DNA from: Saccharopolyspora_D taberi
GTDB lineage: Bacteria; Actinomycetota; Actinomycetes; Mycobacteriales; Pseudonocardiaceae
Reading direction: 5' to 3'
Length of the DNA stretch: 64,000 bases
NCBI RefSeq assembly: GCF_039534165.1
Contig: NZ_BAAAUX010000023.1
Location: 1 to 64,000 of the forward strand
Part shown: positions 23,396 through 31,810 of the stretch, one piece after another
Position numbering within the stretch: position 1 is the first letter of the stretch
Layout: each line of letters opens with the position of its first letter
Notes under the pieces: generated by a model
What the model was told of the DNA's origin: nothing
Databases searched by the model: none
The model's input: the letters and a program-made list of their open reading frames with translations, nothing else
Translations under genes and position numbers: made by a program

Positions 23396-24298
23396 CTACA
23401 AGCGGACGTACAACCGGAGCGTCACATATCCGGTGATCGCCGAGATGCCTGCGGCCACGAGCAGCAGGATCGGCGAGACCCAGGCGATGTCGGCGTAGCC
23501 GATCTCCGGGATGATCCCGGTGCCGAAGACCGGCGCCATCACCTTGTCGATGAACGTCGCCTTCGAGATCAGCAGACCGGCGATCGCCAGCACCGCGCCG
23601 ATCAGACCGGAGACCACCGCCTCCAGCAGGAACGGCATCTGGGTGTACCACCGGGTCGCGCCGACCAGCCGCATGATGCCGGTCTCGGTGCGCCGGGTGA
23701 ACGCCGAGAGCTGGATCGTGTTGGAGATCAGCAGCAGCGCGGCCAGCGCCTGCACCAGCGCGATCGAGAACGTCGCGTTGCGCACGCCGTTGAGCACGTC
23801 GAACAGCCGGTTCAGGTAGTCGGCCTGGTCGACGACGCTGTCCACCCCGGGCTTGCCGGTCAGCTGCTGCTCGATCACCGGGAACCGGTCCGGGTCCTCC
23901 AGCTGCACGCGCAGCGACGCGGGCATGGCCTCCTTGCGGGCGACCTCGCGCAGCTCGGGCTGGGACTCGAAGACCTTGTTGAAGTTGTCGAACGCCTCGT
24001 CGCGGTTCTCGTAGCGGACGTTCTCCACGCCCGACGCCTGGGTGAGCTGCGACTTGATGCTCGCGCACGGCTGCTGGGAGCAGCTGGGGTCGTTGGCGCT
24101 GACGTCATCGGTCATGAACACGACGACCTCGACGCGGTCCTGGTAGGTCTCCTGCATCTTGTCGATCAGCCGGACCACGAGCAGACCACCGCCGAGGAGG
24201 CCGACCGAGATGGCCGTCGTCAGGATCATCGCGATGGTCATCGTCACGTTGCGGCGCAGGCCGTTGACGACCTCGCTGAATACGAAGCTCGCGCGCAT
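23396..24298 (-). CDS. ftsX: Cell division protein FtsX
   Basis: The 300-residue membrane protein has the FtsX layout: one N-terminal transmembrane helix (near 22-44), an extracellular domain of about 120 residues (QDRVEVVVFMTDDVSAND through VDSVVDQADYLNRLFD) and three C-terminal helices with RRTETGIMRLVGATRWY between the second and third. Two cysteines (CSQQPC, near 73-78) lie in the extracytoplasmic domain. With FtsE it forms an ABC-type complex that activates peptidoglycan hydrolases at division. AGGAAAG lies 12 bases before the ATG. Confidence 0.96.
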   Translation of the reverse strand: MRASFVFSEVVNGLRRNVTMTIAMILTTAISVGLLGGGLLVVRLIDKMQETYQDRVEVVVFMTDDVSANDPSCSQQPCASIKSQLTQASGVENVRYENRDEAFDNFNKVFESQPELREVARKEAMPASLRVQLEDPDRFPVIEQQLTGKPGVDSVVDQADYLNRLFDVLNGVRNATFSIALVQALAALLLISNTIQLSAFTRRTETGIMRLVGATRWYTQMPFLLEAVVSGLIGAVLAIAGLLISKATFIDKVMAPVFGTGIIPEIGYADIAWVSPILLLVAAGISAITGYVTLRLYVRL

Positions 24299-24354
24299 CT
24301 TTGAGTCAGCTTTCCTGGCTTGAGTCGGGGGAAGGAGTTGCCGGGGGCGGGCCG

Positions 24355-25044
24355 CTACCGGCCGACGCCGTAGACGCCGCGGGCGTCGTCGCGCACGACC
24401 TTGCCGAGGCTCAGTTCCACGACCCGGCGGCGCATCGAGTCGACGATCCCGTGGTCGTGGGTCGCCATGACGACGGTGGTTCCGGTGCGGTTGATCCGCT
24501 CAAGCAGCAGCATGATGTCCTGGCTGGTGTCGGGGTCCAGGTTCCCGGTCGGCTCGTCGCACAGCAGCACCAGCGGCCGGTTGACGAACGCCCGCGCGAT
24601 CGCGACCCGCTGCTGCTCACCACCGGAGAGCTCGTGCGGCATCCGGTCCGCCTTGCCGTCGAGGCCGACCAGCTGCAGCACCTCGGGCACCACCTTGCGG
24701 ATGGTGTGCCGGGGCTTGCCGATCACCTCCAGCGCGAAGGCGACGTTCTCGGCGACCGTCTTGTTGTTGAGCAGCCGGAAGTCCTGGAAGACGCACCCGA
24801 TGCGCTGCCGCAGGCGCGGCACCCGTCGGCGGGGCAGTTTGGCGACGTTCCAGTCGGCGACCCACACCCGTCCTCGGGTGGGCACGTCCTCCCGCAGCAG
24901 CAGCCGCAGGAAGGTCGACTTGCCCGACCCGGAGGGGCCGATGAGGAACACGAACTCGCCCTTGTCGATAGCGACCGAGACGTCCTCAAGAGCGGGTCGG
25001 GTCGACGTCTTGTACGCCTTTGACACGTGTTCGAGCCGGATCAC
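24355..25044 (-). CDS. ftsE: Cell division ATP-binding protein FtsE
   Basis: The 229-residue ABC ATPase shows Walker A GPSGSGKST (near 36-44), the signature LSGGEQQRVAIARA, Walker B VLLCDEPTGNLDP and the H-loop ATHDHGIVD. It pairs with FtsX, 56 bases downstream. The GTG start has no Shine-Dalgarno sequence; TAAACT (forward 25053-25058) lies eight bases before it, so the operon transcript is probably leaderless. Order and orientation (prfB, ftsE, ftsX, smpB) are the common actinobacterial arrangement. Confidence 0.96.
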   Translation of the reverse strand: MIRLEHVSKAYKTSTRPALEDVSVAIDKGEFVFLIGPSGSGKSTFLRLLLREDVPTRGRVWVADWNVAKLPRRRVPRLRQRIGCVFQDFRLLNNKTVAENVAFALEVIGKPRHTIRKVVPEVLQLVGLDGKADRMPHELSGGEQQRVAIARAFVNRPLVLLCDEPTGNLDPDTSQDIMLLLERINRTGTTVVMATHDHGIVDSMRRRVVELSLGKVVRDDARGVYGVGR

Positions 25045-25249
25045 GGGGCGTGAGTTTACCCGCGACCTTTCGAGGGATGTCGCTCACCCGCACCAGCGGC
25101 CGAACACCCGGCTACCTGGGGTTTTCGACCGGTCACCAGGGGTCGCGACCACGCCTGGAGAGCGCCTCCGGTCACCCGGCGGGCTCGGCTGAACCACAAC
25201 GATGCGATTTAGGTTCGCAGTCCTTCCGGCGACGCCGCACCGCCGCGAG

Positions 25250-26356
25250 CTACGCCGCGGTCTCCTGCTGGCGGCGCCAGCGGATGCCGGCCTCGAGGAA
25301 GCCGTCGATCTGGCCGTCGAGCACCGCGTCCGGGTTGCCGACCTCGAACTCGGTCCGCAGGTCCTTGACCATCTGGTACGGGTGCAGGACGTAGGAGCGC
25401 ATCTGGTTGCCCCAGCTGGAGCCGCTGTCCTTGAGCGCGTCCAGCTCGGCCCGCTCCTCCTCCTTCTTGCGCGCGAGCAGCTTCGACTGGAGCACGCGCA
25501 GCGCGGCGGCCTTGTTCTGCAGCTGCGACTTCTCGTTCTGGCAGGAGACCACGATGCCGGTCGGGATGTGGGTGATGCGCACGGCGGAGTCGGTGGTGTT
25601 CACGCTCTGCCCGCCGGGACCGGAGGACCGGAAGACGTCGACCCGGATGTCCTTCTCCGGGATCTCGACGTGGTCGGTCTCCTCCACCACGGGCAGCACC
25701 TCGACCCCGGCGAACGAGGTCTGCCTGCGGCCCTGGTTGTCGAACGGCGAGATGCGGACCAGCCGGTGCGTGCCCTGCTCGACCGACAGCGTGCCGTAGG
25801 CGTAGGGGGCGTTGATCCGGAAGGTCGCCGACTTCAGGCCGGCCTCTTCGGCGTAGGAGGTGTCGTAGACCTCGACGCCGTACTCGTGCCGCTCGGCCCA
25901 GCGGACGTACATCCGCATCAGCATCTCGGCGAAGTCGGCGGCGTCGACGCCACCGGCCTCGGCTCGGATGGTGACCATCGCCTCGCGCTGGTCGTAGTCA
26001 CCGGAAAGCAGGGTGCGGACCTCCAGCGCTTCGAGGTCCTTCTTCAGCCGGGCCCGCTCGGCGTCGGCCTCGGCCAGCCCGGAGTCGTCGCCCTCGTCCT
26101 CGGCGAGCTCGTAGAGGACCTCCAGGTCCTCCACCCGCTGGCGGAGGTCGTTGACCTTGCGCAGCTCCGCCTGCCGGTGCACCAGCTGGCTGCTGACCCG
26201 CTGGGCGTGCTCGACGTCGTCCCAAAGGTCGGGGCGGGCCGCCTCCTCCTCGAGTTCCGCGATCTTCGCGCGCAACGAGTCGAGATCCATCACGCTCTCG
26301 ATGCCCTCGAGAGTGGTGGCAAGTTCCTTGAGGTCGGCGGCGACATCGGGATTCAC
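25250..26356 (-). CDS. prfB: Peptide chain release factor 2
   Basis: The 368-residue protein is RF2: the UGA-reading tripeptide SPF lies in RLVRISPFDNQ and the catalytic GGQ in SSGPGGQSVNT. The whole gene is in one frame, so the programmed frameshift of enterobacterial prfB is absent, as usual in actinobacteria. The GTG at 26356 (VNPDVAADL) matches family N-termini better than the TTG at 26365. TACGCT (forward 26365-26370) lies 8 bases upstream and no ribosome binding site is visible, so the mRNA is probably leaderless. A 205-base spacer separates it from ftsE. Confidence 0.95.
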   Translation of the reverse strand: MNPDVAADLKELATTLEGIESVMDLDSLRAKIAELEEEAARPDLWDDVEHAQRVSSQLVHRQAELRKVNDLRQRVEDLEVLYELAEDEGDDSGLAEADAERARLKKDLEALEVRTLLSGDYDQREAMVTIRAEAGGVDAADFAEMLMRMYVRWAERHEYGVEVYDTSYAEEAGLKSATFRINAPYAYGTLSVEQGTHRLVRISPFDNQGRRQTSFAGVEVLPVVEETDHVEIPEKDIRVDVFRSSGPGGQSVNTTDSAVRITHIPTGIVVSCQNEKSQLQNKAAALRVLQSKLLARKKEEERAELDALKDSGSSWGNQMRSYVLHPYQMVKDLRTEFEVGNPDAVLDGQIDGFLEAGIRWRRQQETAA

Positions 26357-26444
26357 AGTGCTCAAGCGTACTTGACTCGGCCCGGACGCCGGAACTGCGA
26401 TGCCGGGCGGCCCGCCGAGGGGCCGCCCGGGACGCTCGCGTCCG

Positions 26445-26942
26445 CTAGTCCGGAATCGCGTCGAGCAGCTTGATGACCGCCCGGTTGTGCGCGACGGCGA
26501 AGTCGGCAGCGGCCTTCTCGTACGGGTCGGTGGTCGCCTTGGCGGCGTTCTTGGCCTCGTCGAGCTTGGCCGCGTACTGACCGCGGGCGGACTCGACCAG
26601 CGCGGCCCGCTGCTTCGGCGTCAGCGATCCGGAGTGGACCAGCCGCAGGATCAGCGGGCTGCGGACGTTGTCCGGCCCCGGTTCGGTGTTCAGCCACGAC
26701 TTGAAGGCGCGCTTGCCCGCGGCGGTGATCGCGTACTGCTGGCTGGAGCGCGGCCCCTGCTTGCCGAGCCGGAGCAGACCGGCGTCGGTGAGCGCGGGCA
26801 GTTCCCGGTAAACCTGGCTGCGGGTCACACTGAAGAACCCGCCGAAGCGTTCGGTGGCGGCGGCCACCAACTGGCCACCGGTCTTCGGACCCTCGTGCAG
26901 TAGGCCCAGCAGGGCGGCGGAAGTCGCATTCAGCTCGGTCAC
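26445..26942 (-). CDS. PadR-family transcriptional regulator
   Basis: The 165-residue protein begins VTELNATSAALLGLLHEGPKTGGQLVAAATERF and continues VTRSQVYRELPALTDAGLLRLGKQGPRSSQQYAITAAGKRAF, a PadR-type winged helix. A C-terminal helical dimerisation region (residues 90-160) contains LTPKQRAALVESARGQYAAKLDEA. The GTG at 26942 is where family similarity starts; longer frames upstream are not conserved-looking. Two copies of the CCACAGTGG/CCACTGTGG motif flank the promoter area at 26974-27006 as an inverted pair and may be its own operator. Confidence 0.82.
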   Translation of the reverse strand: MTELNATSAALLGLLHEGPKTGGQLVAAATERFGGFFSVTRSQVYRELPALTDAGLLRLGKQGPRSSQQYAITAAGKRAFKSWLNTEPGPDNVRSPLILRLVHSGSLTPKQRAALVESARGQYAAKLDEAKNAAKATTDPYEKAAADFAVAHNRAVIKLLDAIPD

Positions 26943-26973
26943 CCCACCAACGGTGCCACGTGTCCGCGATGGT

Positions 26974-27006
26974 GTCCACAGTGGCCACCGCTTCTGTCCA
27001 CTGTGG
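26974..27006. promoter_or_regulatory. Inverted pair of the dispersed palindrome before padR
   Basis: GTCCACAGTGGCC (26974-26986) and GTCCACTGTGG (26996-27006) are two copies of the motif, 22 bases apart start to start, about two helical turns. They sit 32-64 bases upstream of the PadR start codon. The spacing suits cooperative binding of two dimers on one DNA face. Confidence 0.5.
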
Positions 27007-27283
27007 TTGCAGCGAACTGGTCCGAGTGGACGAACGACTACTCCGTTCCCCGGTCGCGGGACCGTCCGGAACTCACACGTGAAGCGGTTTCGCTTCGGCC
27101 GAACGGATCGCGCGGGTGCACGGAGCGCTACCGGGGTCGGAAGCGCTGCCCTGTCCGGGCGTTCTTGCCCGCACCAAGAGGTGCTATCCCCCGGCCGCAC
27201 TGCCGCTCGCGGCGCGCGCCGCGCACTCTGCTGTTTGGCCGACCGACCGGCGGCCAGGAGTGCGGCGATCTGGAGGTGCGACC

Positions 27284-27502
27284 GTGCATCGCAGTTGGTT
27301 GCGTACCAAGCTCGTGGAGACCGGGGCGAAGATGACGGACAAGGTCACCGAACGCGCGAAGGCCCTGGTGCCCGTGCAACTCGAAACCGGAACCGACTCG
27401 TGCATGGTCTGCGGCCGGTCCATGCGCCGCCACCACCTGGTGCGCGGAGAAGGCCGGGTGTGCTCGCCCGCCTGCGCCCGGAAGTGGGCGGAGGGCCTCT
27501 GA
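27284..27502 (+). CDS. Small zinc-ribbon protein
   Basis: The 72-residue product ends SCMVCGRSMRRHHLVRGEGRVCSPACARKWAEGL. The CxxC and CxxxC pairs with intervening histidines form a likely zinc ribbon. The N-terminal half is a charged helix (TKLVETGAKMTDKVTERAKAL). GGAGGT 6 bases before the GTG supports the start. It lies alone between a divergent PadR gene and an initiator tRNA and shares a bidirectional terminator with that tRNA. I do not recognise a family with certainty. Confidence 0.68.
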   Translation: MHRSWLRTKLVETGAKMTDKVTERAKALVPVQLETGTDSCMVCGRSMRRHHLVRGEGRVCSPACARKWAEGL

Positions 27503-27538
27503 GCGTACCCCCGGCGGGAACAGCAACAGCGGAAACGG

Positions 27539-27571
27539 CGAAGGCCCGGACCATTTCGGTCCGGGCCTTCG
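27539..27571. terminator. Bidirectional terminator
   Basis: CGAAGGCCCGGACC (27539-27552) and GGTCCGGGCCTTCG (27558-27571) form a perfect 14-bp stem with a five-base loop. It closes both the zinc-ribbon gene on the plus strand and the initiator tRNA on the minus strand. Confidence 0.8.
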
Positions 27572-27575
27572 TTAG

Positions 27576-27649
27576 TAGCGGGGACAGGATTCGAACCTGC
27601 GACCTCTGGGTTATGAGCCCAGCGAGCTACCGAGCTGCTCCACCCCGCG
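27576..27649 (-). tRNA. Initiator tRNA-fMet (CAT), copy 1
   Basis: The minus strand gives a 74-base tRNA with anticodon CAT. Initiator identity is shown by the three G-C pairs of the anticodon stem (CTGGG-CTCATAA-CCCAG) and the unpaired first acceptor position (C1 opposite U72). CCA is not encoded. It is identical over its whole length to the second copy 379 bases away. Confidence 0.96.
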
Positions 27650-27690
27650 CCGTATTTCTGTTGTAAAAAGAACTCTACACCCCACCAAAA

Positions 27691-27709
27691 ACCCCCTTTC
27701 ACAGGGGGT
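27691..27709 (-). terminator. Intrinsic terminator after structured repeat B
   Basis: ACCCCCT-ttcac-AGGGGGT forms a 7-bp stem. On the minus strand it is followed directly by a TTTTT run. It closes the segment that contains repeat copy B. Confidence 0.75.
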
Positions 27710-27801
27710 CCAACAACCCCCTGACCAGCAGAAACCACCCCACCCGAGCCAAACCCACCCACGCCAGAACCACCCGAGCCAGAACCCACCCGAGCCGGAA
27801 G

Positions 27802-27895
27802 AAGCTGGTCCGAGAGCAGGCCGGGAACCGCGAAAAGCGAGGAGCCGACGAAACCCGACCACCGCACCGTGGGGCCTGCGGGGCTCGGCCCCGCA
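27802..27895 (-). repeat. tRNA-linked structured repeat, copy B
   Basis: AAGCTGGTCCGAGAGCAGGCC (27802-27822) and CGACCACCGCACCGTGGGG (near 27856-27874) match copy A at 6597-6720. It ends in TGCGGGGC-TCG-GCCCCGCA (27877-27895), in which the stem differs from copy A by paired changes while the TCG loop is the same. It lies between two terminators 3' of an initiator tRNA. Confidence 0.6.
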
Positions 27896-27916
27896 AAATG
27901 ATCGGAAAAAAGGGAA

Positions 27917-27940
27917 GGCGGCGCACGAAAGTGCGCCGCC
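27917..27940 (-). terminator. Intrinsic terminator of initiator tRNA copy 2
   Basis: GGCGGCGCAC-gaaa-GTGCGCCGCC is a perfect 10-bp stem with a GAAA-class loop. A CTTTTTT tail follows within a few bases on the minus strand, 15 bases past the tRNA end. Confidence 0.85.
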
Positions 27941-27954
27941 AAACACCATCTTGG

Positions 27955-28028
27955 TAGCGGGGACAGGATTCGAACCTGCGACCTCTGGGTTATGAGCCCA
28001 GCGAGCTACCGAGCTGCTCCACCCCGCG
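27955..28028 (-). tRNA. Initiator tRNA-fMet (CAT), copy 2
   Basis: This is an exact copy of the 74-base initiator tRNA at 27576-27649, with the same GGG/CCC anticodon stem and C1 opposite U72. It has its own promoter upstream and terminator downstream, so the two genes are separate units and not a tandem transcript. Confidence 0.96.
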
Positions 28029-28043
28029 CTGTGTTGTGCCACC

Positions 28044-28073
28044 AGACTAGATGACCCGCCAATCCTAGTGCAA
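28044..28073 (-). promoter_or_regulatory. Promoter of initiator tRNA copy 2
   Basis: On the minus strand TTGCAC (forward 28068-28073) and TAGTCT (forward 28044-28049) are 18 bases apart. Transcription would start about ten bases before the mature tRNA. Confidence 0.6.
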
Positions 28074-28136
28074 ACCAGGTCCCGTGAGAAGTGATCAGCG
28101 TCATCACCACTCGCAAGCACGACCCCTGGAAATGCA

Positions 28137-28172
28137 GGTGGGGCGCCCGCACCGAGGTGCGGGCGCCCCACC
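28137..28172 (-). terminator. Hairpin after the UPF0182 gene
   Basis: GGTGGGGCGCCCGCACC (28137-28153) and GGTGCGGGCGCCCCACC (28156-28172) are exact 17-base complements with almost no loop, 11 bases past the stop codon. No clear T tract follows. Confidence 0.65.
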
Positions 28173-28182
28173 GGGAGCAGCG

Positions 28183-31089
28183 TCAGCGACCGCCGCCCTG
28201 CAGCTGCTCGAAGCGCTTGAGCGCTTCGTCGAGCTGCTGGTAGGCGGTGCCCATCTGGCCGAAGTTGCCGGACTGCTGCGCGCTGCGGACCGCTTCCAGC
28301 GCGGACCGGATGTCGCCGACCGCCTTGCTCATCTCCGGGCTGGCAGGCGGCGGCTGCTCGCCCGGGTTCTGCGCGGGCGGCGGGGTGCTGTCCTGGCCCG
28401 GCGGCTCGTCGCCCGCCTGCTGCCCGGCGCCGGGGCCGAAGACCTCTTCGAGCGCACCCGCCAGCGTCTCGGAGAACCCGACCTTGCCGCCGAACGACAC
28501 CAGCACCCGCGCCAGCTGCGGGTAGGACTCGGTCTCGTTGCGCTGGATGTAGATCGGCTCGACGTAGAGCAGACCGCCCGCGACCGGCAGCGTCAGCAGG
28601 TTCCCGAAGATCGCCGTGACCTGCGGGTTGTTGAACAGCGTCCGGTTCTCGGTGACCTCCGGGGTGGACTCCATCTGGTTCTGGACCTGGTTCGGGCCCG
28701 GGGTCTGGGTGTTGGTCGGCAGCCGCAGCACGGTGAGCTTGCCGTAGTCGTCCGGGTCCGAGGACGCCGACACCCACGCCGCCAGGTTCTGCCGCCGCAG
28801 CGCGGTGAGCGCGCTGGTGAGCTGGAAGGTCGGCCTGTCCTGCCCCTCGACCTGCGCGAGCACGTAGTACGGCGGCTGCTGGTTGCCCTGGTTGGTGCCG
28901 CCCTGACCGCTGCTGGTCGGGTCCGGCGGGACCTCCCAGAAGGTGCGGTTGGAGAAGAAGTCACCGGGGTTGTTCACGTGGTACTGGGTCAGCAGCTGCC
29001 GCTGGACCTTGAACAGGTCCTCCGGGTACCGGAAGTGGTCCCGCAGCTGCGGGCTGATCTCGGCGGACGGCTTGACCACGCCGGGGAAGACGCCCTGCCA
29101 CGCCTTGAGCACCGGGTCCTTCTCGTCGACCGCGTAGAGGTCGACCGAGCCGTCGTAGGCGTCGACGGTCGCCTTGACCGAGTTCCGGATGTAGTTGATC
29201 GGCTGGTTCGTCTGCCGCTCGACGCCGTTGAGCGTGTCGGTGGTCGCCGCGCCGAACTGGGTCAGCTGCGCGTACGGGTAGTTGTCGAGCGTGGTGTAGC
29301 CGTCGATGATCCACTTGACCTTGCCGTCGACCACCGCCGGGTACGGGTCGCCGTCGAGCTTGAGCCACGGCGCGACCTTCTGCACCCGGTCGCGCGGGTT
29401 CCGCTCGTACATGACCTTGGAGTCGCTGCCGATCGCGGTGTTGAACAGGAAGTTGCGCTCCCCGTAGTAGCCGGCGAAGACCAGGCGGTTGAAGAAGCTG
29501 CCCAGCGGCACGCCGCCCTGGCCGGTGTAGGTGTAGGCGGACTGGTCGGTGTCGTACTCCCGCGGGGCCTCGCCCGGGTTGCCGCCGACGATCGCGTAGT
29601 CGTTCTGGGCGAGCAGTTCGCCGTAGTACACCCGCGGGTTCTGGACCGGGATCGCGCCCCTGCCGTCGTTGGCCACGTCGCTGATCTGGAACACCGGGTA
29701 GCCGCCCTGGGTGGCGCCCTCCTGGAAGGTGGAGTCGACCCGGTCCGCGGGCGCGGCGATGAAGCCGTTGCCGTGGGTGTAGACCATGTGCCGGTTGATC
29801 CAGCTCTGCTGGTTCTCGGCGAGGCCGTCGGTGTTGATCTCGCGCAGCGCGACCAGGTAGTCGCGCAGGTTGCCCTCCGCGTCGCGGTACCGGTCGACGT
29901 CGAGCTTCTTGTTGAAGCCGTAGAAGTTGTACTGCTGGGTGAGCTGGGTGAACGTGTCGGACAGGACGTTGGGGTCGAGCAGCCGGATGTTCGGGATCGT
30001 GCCCTTGTCGTCGGCGACCTCGCCGGGCGTCAGCGCCGTCTTGCCCGCGTAGTCGACGAAGTCGACCTTGTCCTGCCCGATGTCGAAGGCGCTGCGGGTC
30101 GCGGCGATGTTGCGCTCGATCGACAGCGCCTCCCGCTGGTTGGCGTTCGGGCGCACCGAGAACTGCTCCAGCAGCGCGGGCCACACCGAGCCGACCAGGA
30201 TGCTCGACAGCACCAGCAGCACGGTCGCGATCGCCGGGATCTGCACGTTGCGCAGGAAGATCGCCGCGAAGAACGCCAGCGCGCAGAACAGCGCGATGAT
30301 CATCAGGATCAGCTTGACCGGCATCAGCGCGTTCAGGTCGGTGTAGGTGGCACCGGTGAACAGCGCGTTGCGCTGGGACAGCAGCAGGTCGTACCGGTCG
30401 AAGAAGTAGTCGACCGCCTTCAGCAGCACGAACAGCCCGGCCAGCACCGACAGCTGGATCCGCGCCGGGGCCGCGATCTGGCCGGACCGGCCCGCCAGCC
30501 GGATGCCGCCGAAGATGTAGTGCGTGACCAGCGCCCCGAGGAAGCCGACGCTGATCGCGACGAACGACCAGGACAGCAGGTAGCGCCAGAACGGCAGCTC
30601 GAAGGTGTAGAACGCGATGTCGTTGCCGAACTCGGGGTCGGCCTGGCCGAACGGCACGCTGTGCAGGAACAGCTGGAGCGTCTGCCAGTCCGACTGCGCG
30701 GTGAGCCCGCCGATCACCGCGACCACGATCGGGATGCCCAGCCCGATCAGCCGGGAGCGCTCGGTGGTCACCGTGCGGTACCGCGCGAGCGGGTCGTCCG
30801 GGCCGCTGACCGGGACGAACACCGGCCGGCTCCGGTAGGCGATCCAGAGGTTGAGCAGCAGCACGCCGCCGACGAACGCACCGACGGCCACGCCCAGCCC
30901 GGCCCGGCTCAGCACCTGGGTGGTGAAGACCTGGCGCTTGCCGACCTCACCGAACCACAGCCAGTCCACGTAGGTGCCCAGCAACCGCGAGCCGGCGAGC
31001 AGGGCGACCAGCACCACCCCGCCGAGGATCAGCAGGATCCGGCTCCGCCGGGACAGTTTCGGCATTGATACCGGGGGCCGCATGGCCAC
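28183..31089 (-). CDS. UPF0182 family membrane protein
   Basis: The 968-residue protein is a full-length actinobacterial UPF0182 member. The first 330 residues carry about seven transmembrane helices (the first near 17-37) and the motifs VDWLWFGEVGKRQVF and FGNDIAFYTFELPFWRYLLSW. A long extracytoplasmic domain follows, with YTHGNGFIAAP, YYGERNFLFNTAIGSDSK and IYIQRNETESYPQLARVLVSFGGKVGFSETL. The C-terminus is a Pro/Gly/Gln linker plus a short coiled coil. Rv3193c is the mycobacterial counterpart as I recall it. AGGAGA lies 7 bases before the GTG. The function is unknown; a cell-envelope role is only inferred. Confidence 0.93.
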   Translation of the reverse strand: MAMRPPVSMPKLSRRSRILLILGGVVLVALLAGSRLLGTYVDWLWFGEVGKRQVFTTQVLSRAGLGVAVGAFVGGVLLLNLWIAYRSRPVFVPVSGPDDPLARYRTVTTERSRLIGLGIPIVVAVIGGLTAQSDWQTLQLFLHSVPFGQADPEFGNDIAFYTFELPFWRYLLSWSFVAISVGFLGALVTHYIFGGIRLAGRSGQIAAPARIQLSVLAGLFVLLKAVDYFFDRYDLLLSQRNALFTGATYTDLNALMPVKLILMIIALFCALAFFAAIFLRNVQIPAIATVLLVLSSILVGSVWPALLEQFSVRPNANQREALSIERNIAATRSAFDIGQDKVDFVDYAGKTALTPGEVADDKGTIPNIRLLDPNVLSDTFTQLTQQYNFYGFNKKLDVDRYRDAEGNLRDYLVALREINTDGLAENQQSWINRHMVYTHGNGFIAAPADRVDSTFQEGATQGGYPVFQISDVANDGRGAIPVQNPRVYYGELLAQNDYAIVGGNPGEAPREYDTDQSAYTYTGQGGVPLGSFFNRLVFAGYYGERNFLFNTAIGSDSKVMYERNPRDRVQKVAPWLKLDGDPYPAVVDGKVKWIIDGYTTLDNYPYAQLTQFGAATTDTLNGVERQTNQPINYIRNSVKATVDAYDGSVDLYAVDEKDPVLKAWQGVFPGVVKPSAEISPQLRDHFRYPEDLFKVQRQLLTQYHVNNPGDFFSNRTFWEVPPDPTSSGQGGTNQGNQQPPYYVLAQVEGQDRPTFQLTSALTALRRQNLAAWVSASSDPDDYGKLTVLRLPTNTQTPGPNQVQNQMESTPEVTENRTLFNNPQVTAIFGNLLTLPVAGGLLYVEPIYIQRNETESYPQLARVLVSFGGKVGFSETLAGALEEVFGPGAGQQAGDEPPGQDSTPPPAQNPGEQPPPASPEMSKAVGDIRSALEAVRSAQQSGNFGQMGTAYQQLDEALKRFEQLQGGGR

Positions 31090-31279
31090 AGCGCACTCTC
31101 CTGATGACGGTCAGCAGGCTTGGAGACCGCCGCGAGCACCGGCGACCCCTCTCGTGATGTTCAACTCTACGACCCCCCGGCAAAGTTCCAGAACCGCACT
31201 CGAAAATTGGATGAAGCGGACATCCCGCCCGGGCGGCACCGCTGCTCACCAGGCCCGTCCCGGGTGCGACGATGGGCCC

Positions 31280-31807
31280 ATGTCATCGGAGACCGGCGAG
31301 GGGATGGCCGTGGCGCTGCGGCTGGCCGCCCGCGAGATCGAGGAGTTCGTCGCGACGGCCGGATGGGACCAGCCCACCCAGGTGTTCGCGCTCGTGCCCA
31401 CCCGCCAGCTGCTGGCCGCCGAGCCGGGCCTGGCCGACCAGCTCGACCCCGAGTCCGCGCTGACCCCGATCGCGCAGGAGTCGCTGCCCGCCGACGACCT
31501 GGCCGACGCGCTGGCCCGGATCAGCTGGCCGGACCAGGTCGCCGGGTGCGCGATCGTGCAGGAGATCGTGGTGCTGCCGCCGGAGGCGGAGGCGGAGCTG
31601 CCCACCGACGGCGAGCAGGCCCGGCAGGCCGCCGCCGAGCACCCCGAGCGCCGGGAGGCGCGGCTGGTCGCCGCGGTGCTGCGCGAGGGTGGCGAGGCCT
31701 GCGTGATGCGGCTGCGCGGCGAGGGCGACGAGCCGGGCGAGCGGATCGAGGACCCCTCGCTCGCGCCGAACCTGCTCGCCGCGCTCAGCGAGACCTTCGA
31801 GGACTGA
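31280..31807 (+). CDS. PPA1309 family protein
   Basis: The 175-residue acidic protein contains ALRLAAREIEEFVATAGWDQPTQVFALVPTRQLL and ISWPDQVAGCAIVQEIVVLPPEAE, which match the actinobacterial PPA1309 family of unknown function. No ribosome binding site precedes the ATG; GACGAT ends six bases before it, which suggests a leaderless mRNA. It is divergent from UPF0182 and ends three bases before the convergent PDZ protease stop. The set of neighbours is conserved in actinobacteria, so a shared envelope-related process is possible. Confidence 0.82.
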   Translation: MSSETGEGMAVALRLAAREIEEFVATAGWDQPTQVFALVPTRQLLAAEPGLADQLDPESALTPIAQESLPADDLADALARISWPDQVAGCAIVQEIVVLPPEAEAELPTDGEQARQAAAEHPERREARLVAAVLREGGEACVMRLRGEGDEPGERIEDPSLAPNLLAALSETFED

Positions 31808-31810
31808 CCG

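Larger units (their letters stand above)
27650..27954. other. Spacer between the two initiator tRNA genes
   Basis: This 305-base stretch has no convincing gene. It holds, in minus-strand order, a terminator (27917-27940), structured repeat copy B (27802-27895), a run of degenerate CCACCCGAGCC repeats (about 27740-27800) and a second terminator (27691-27709). Confidence 0.7.

Noticed and set aside
25250..26365. Programmed +1 frameshift in prfB
   Set aside because: The gene is open in a single frame from start to stop and lacks the internal UGA slippery site.
27576..28028. Elongator tRNA-Met or tRNA-Ile2 for the CAT anticodon genes
   Set aside because: Three G-C pairs in the anticodon stem and an unpaired 1:72 position mark both as initiator tRNAs.
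28084..31068. 994-codon plus-strand frame opposite the UPF0182 gene
   Set aside because: It is the mirror of a well-supported gene in very GC-rich DNA, reads as low-complexity Arg/Val/Gly/Asp and has no ribosome binding site or known motif.
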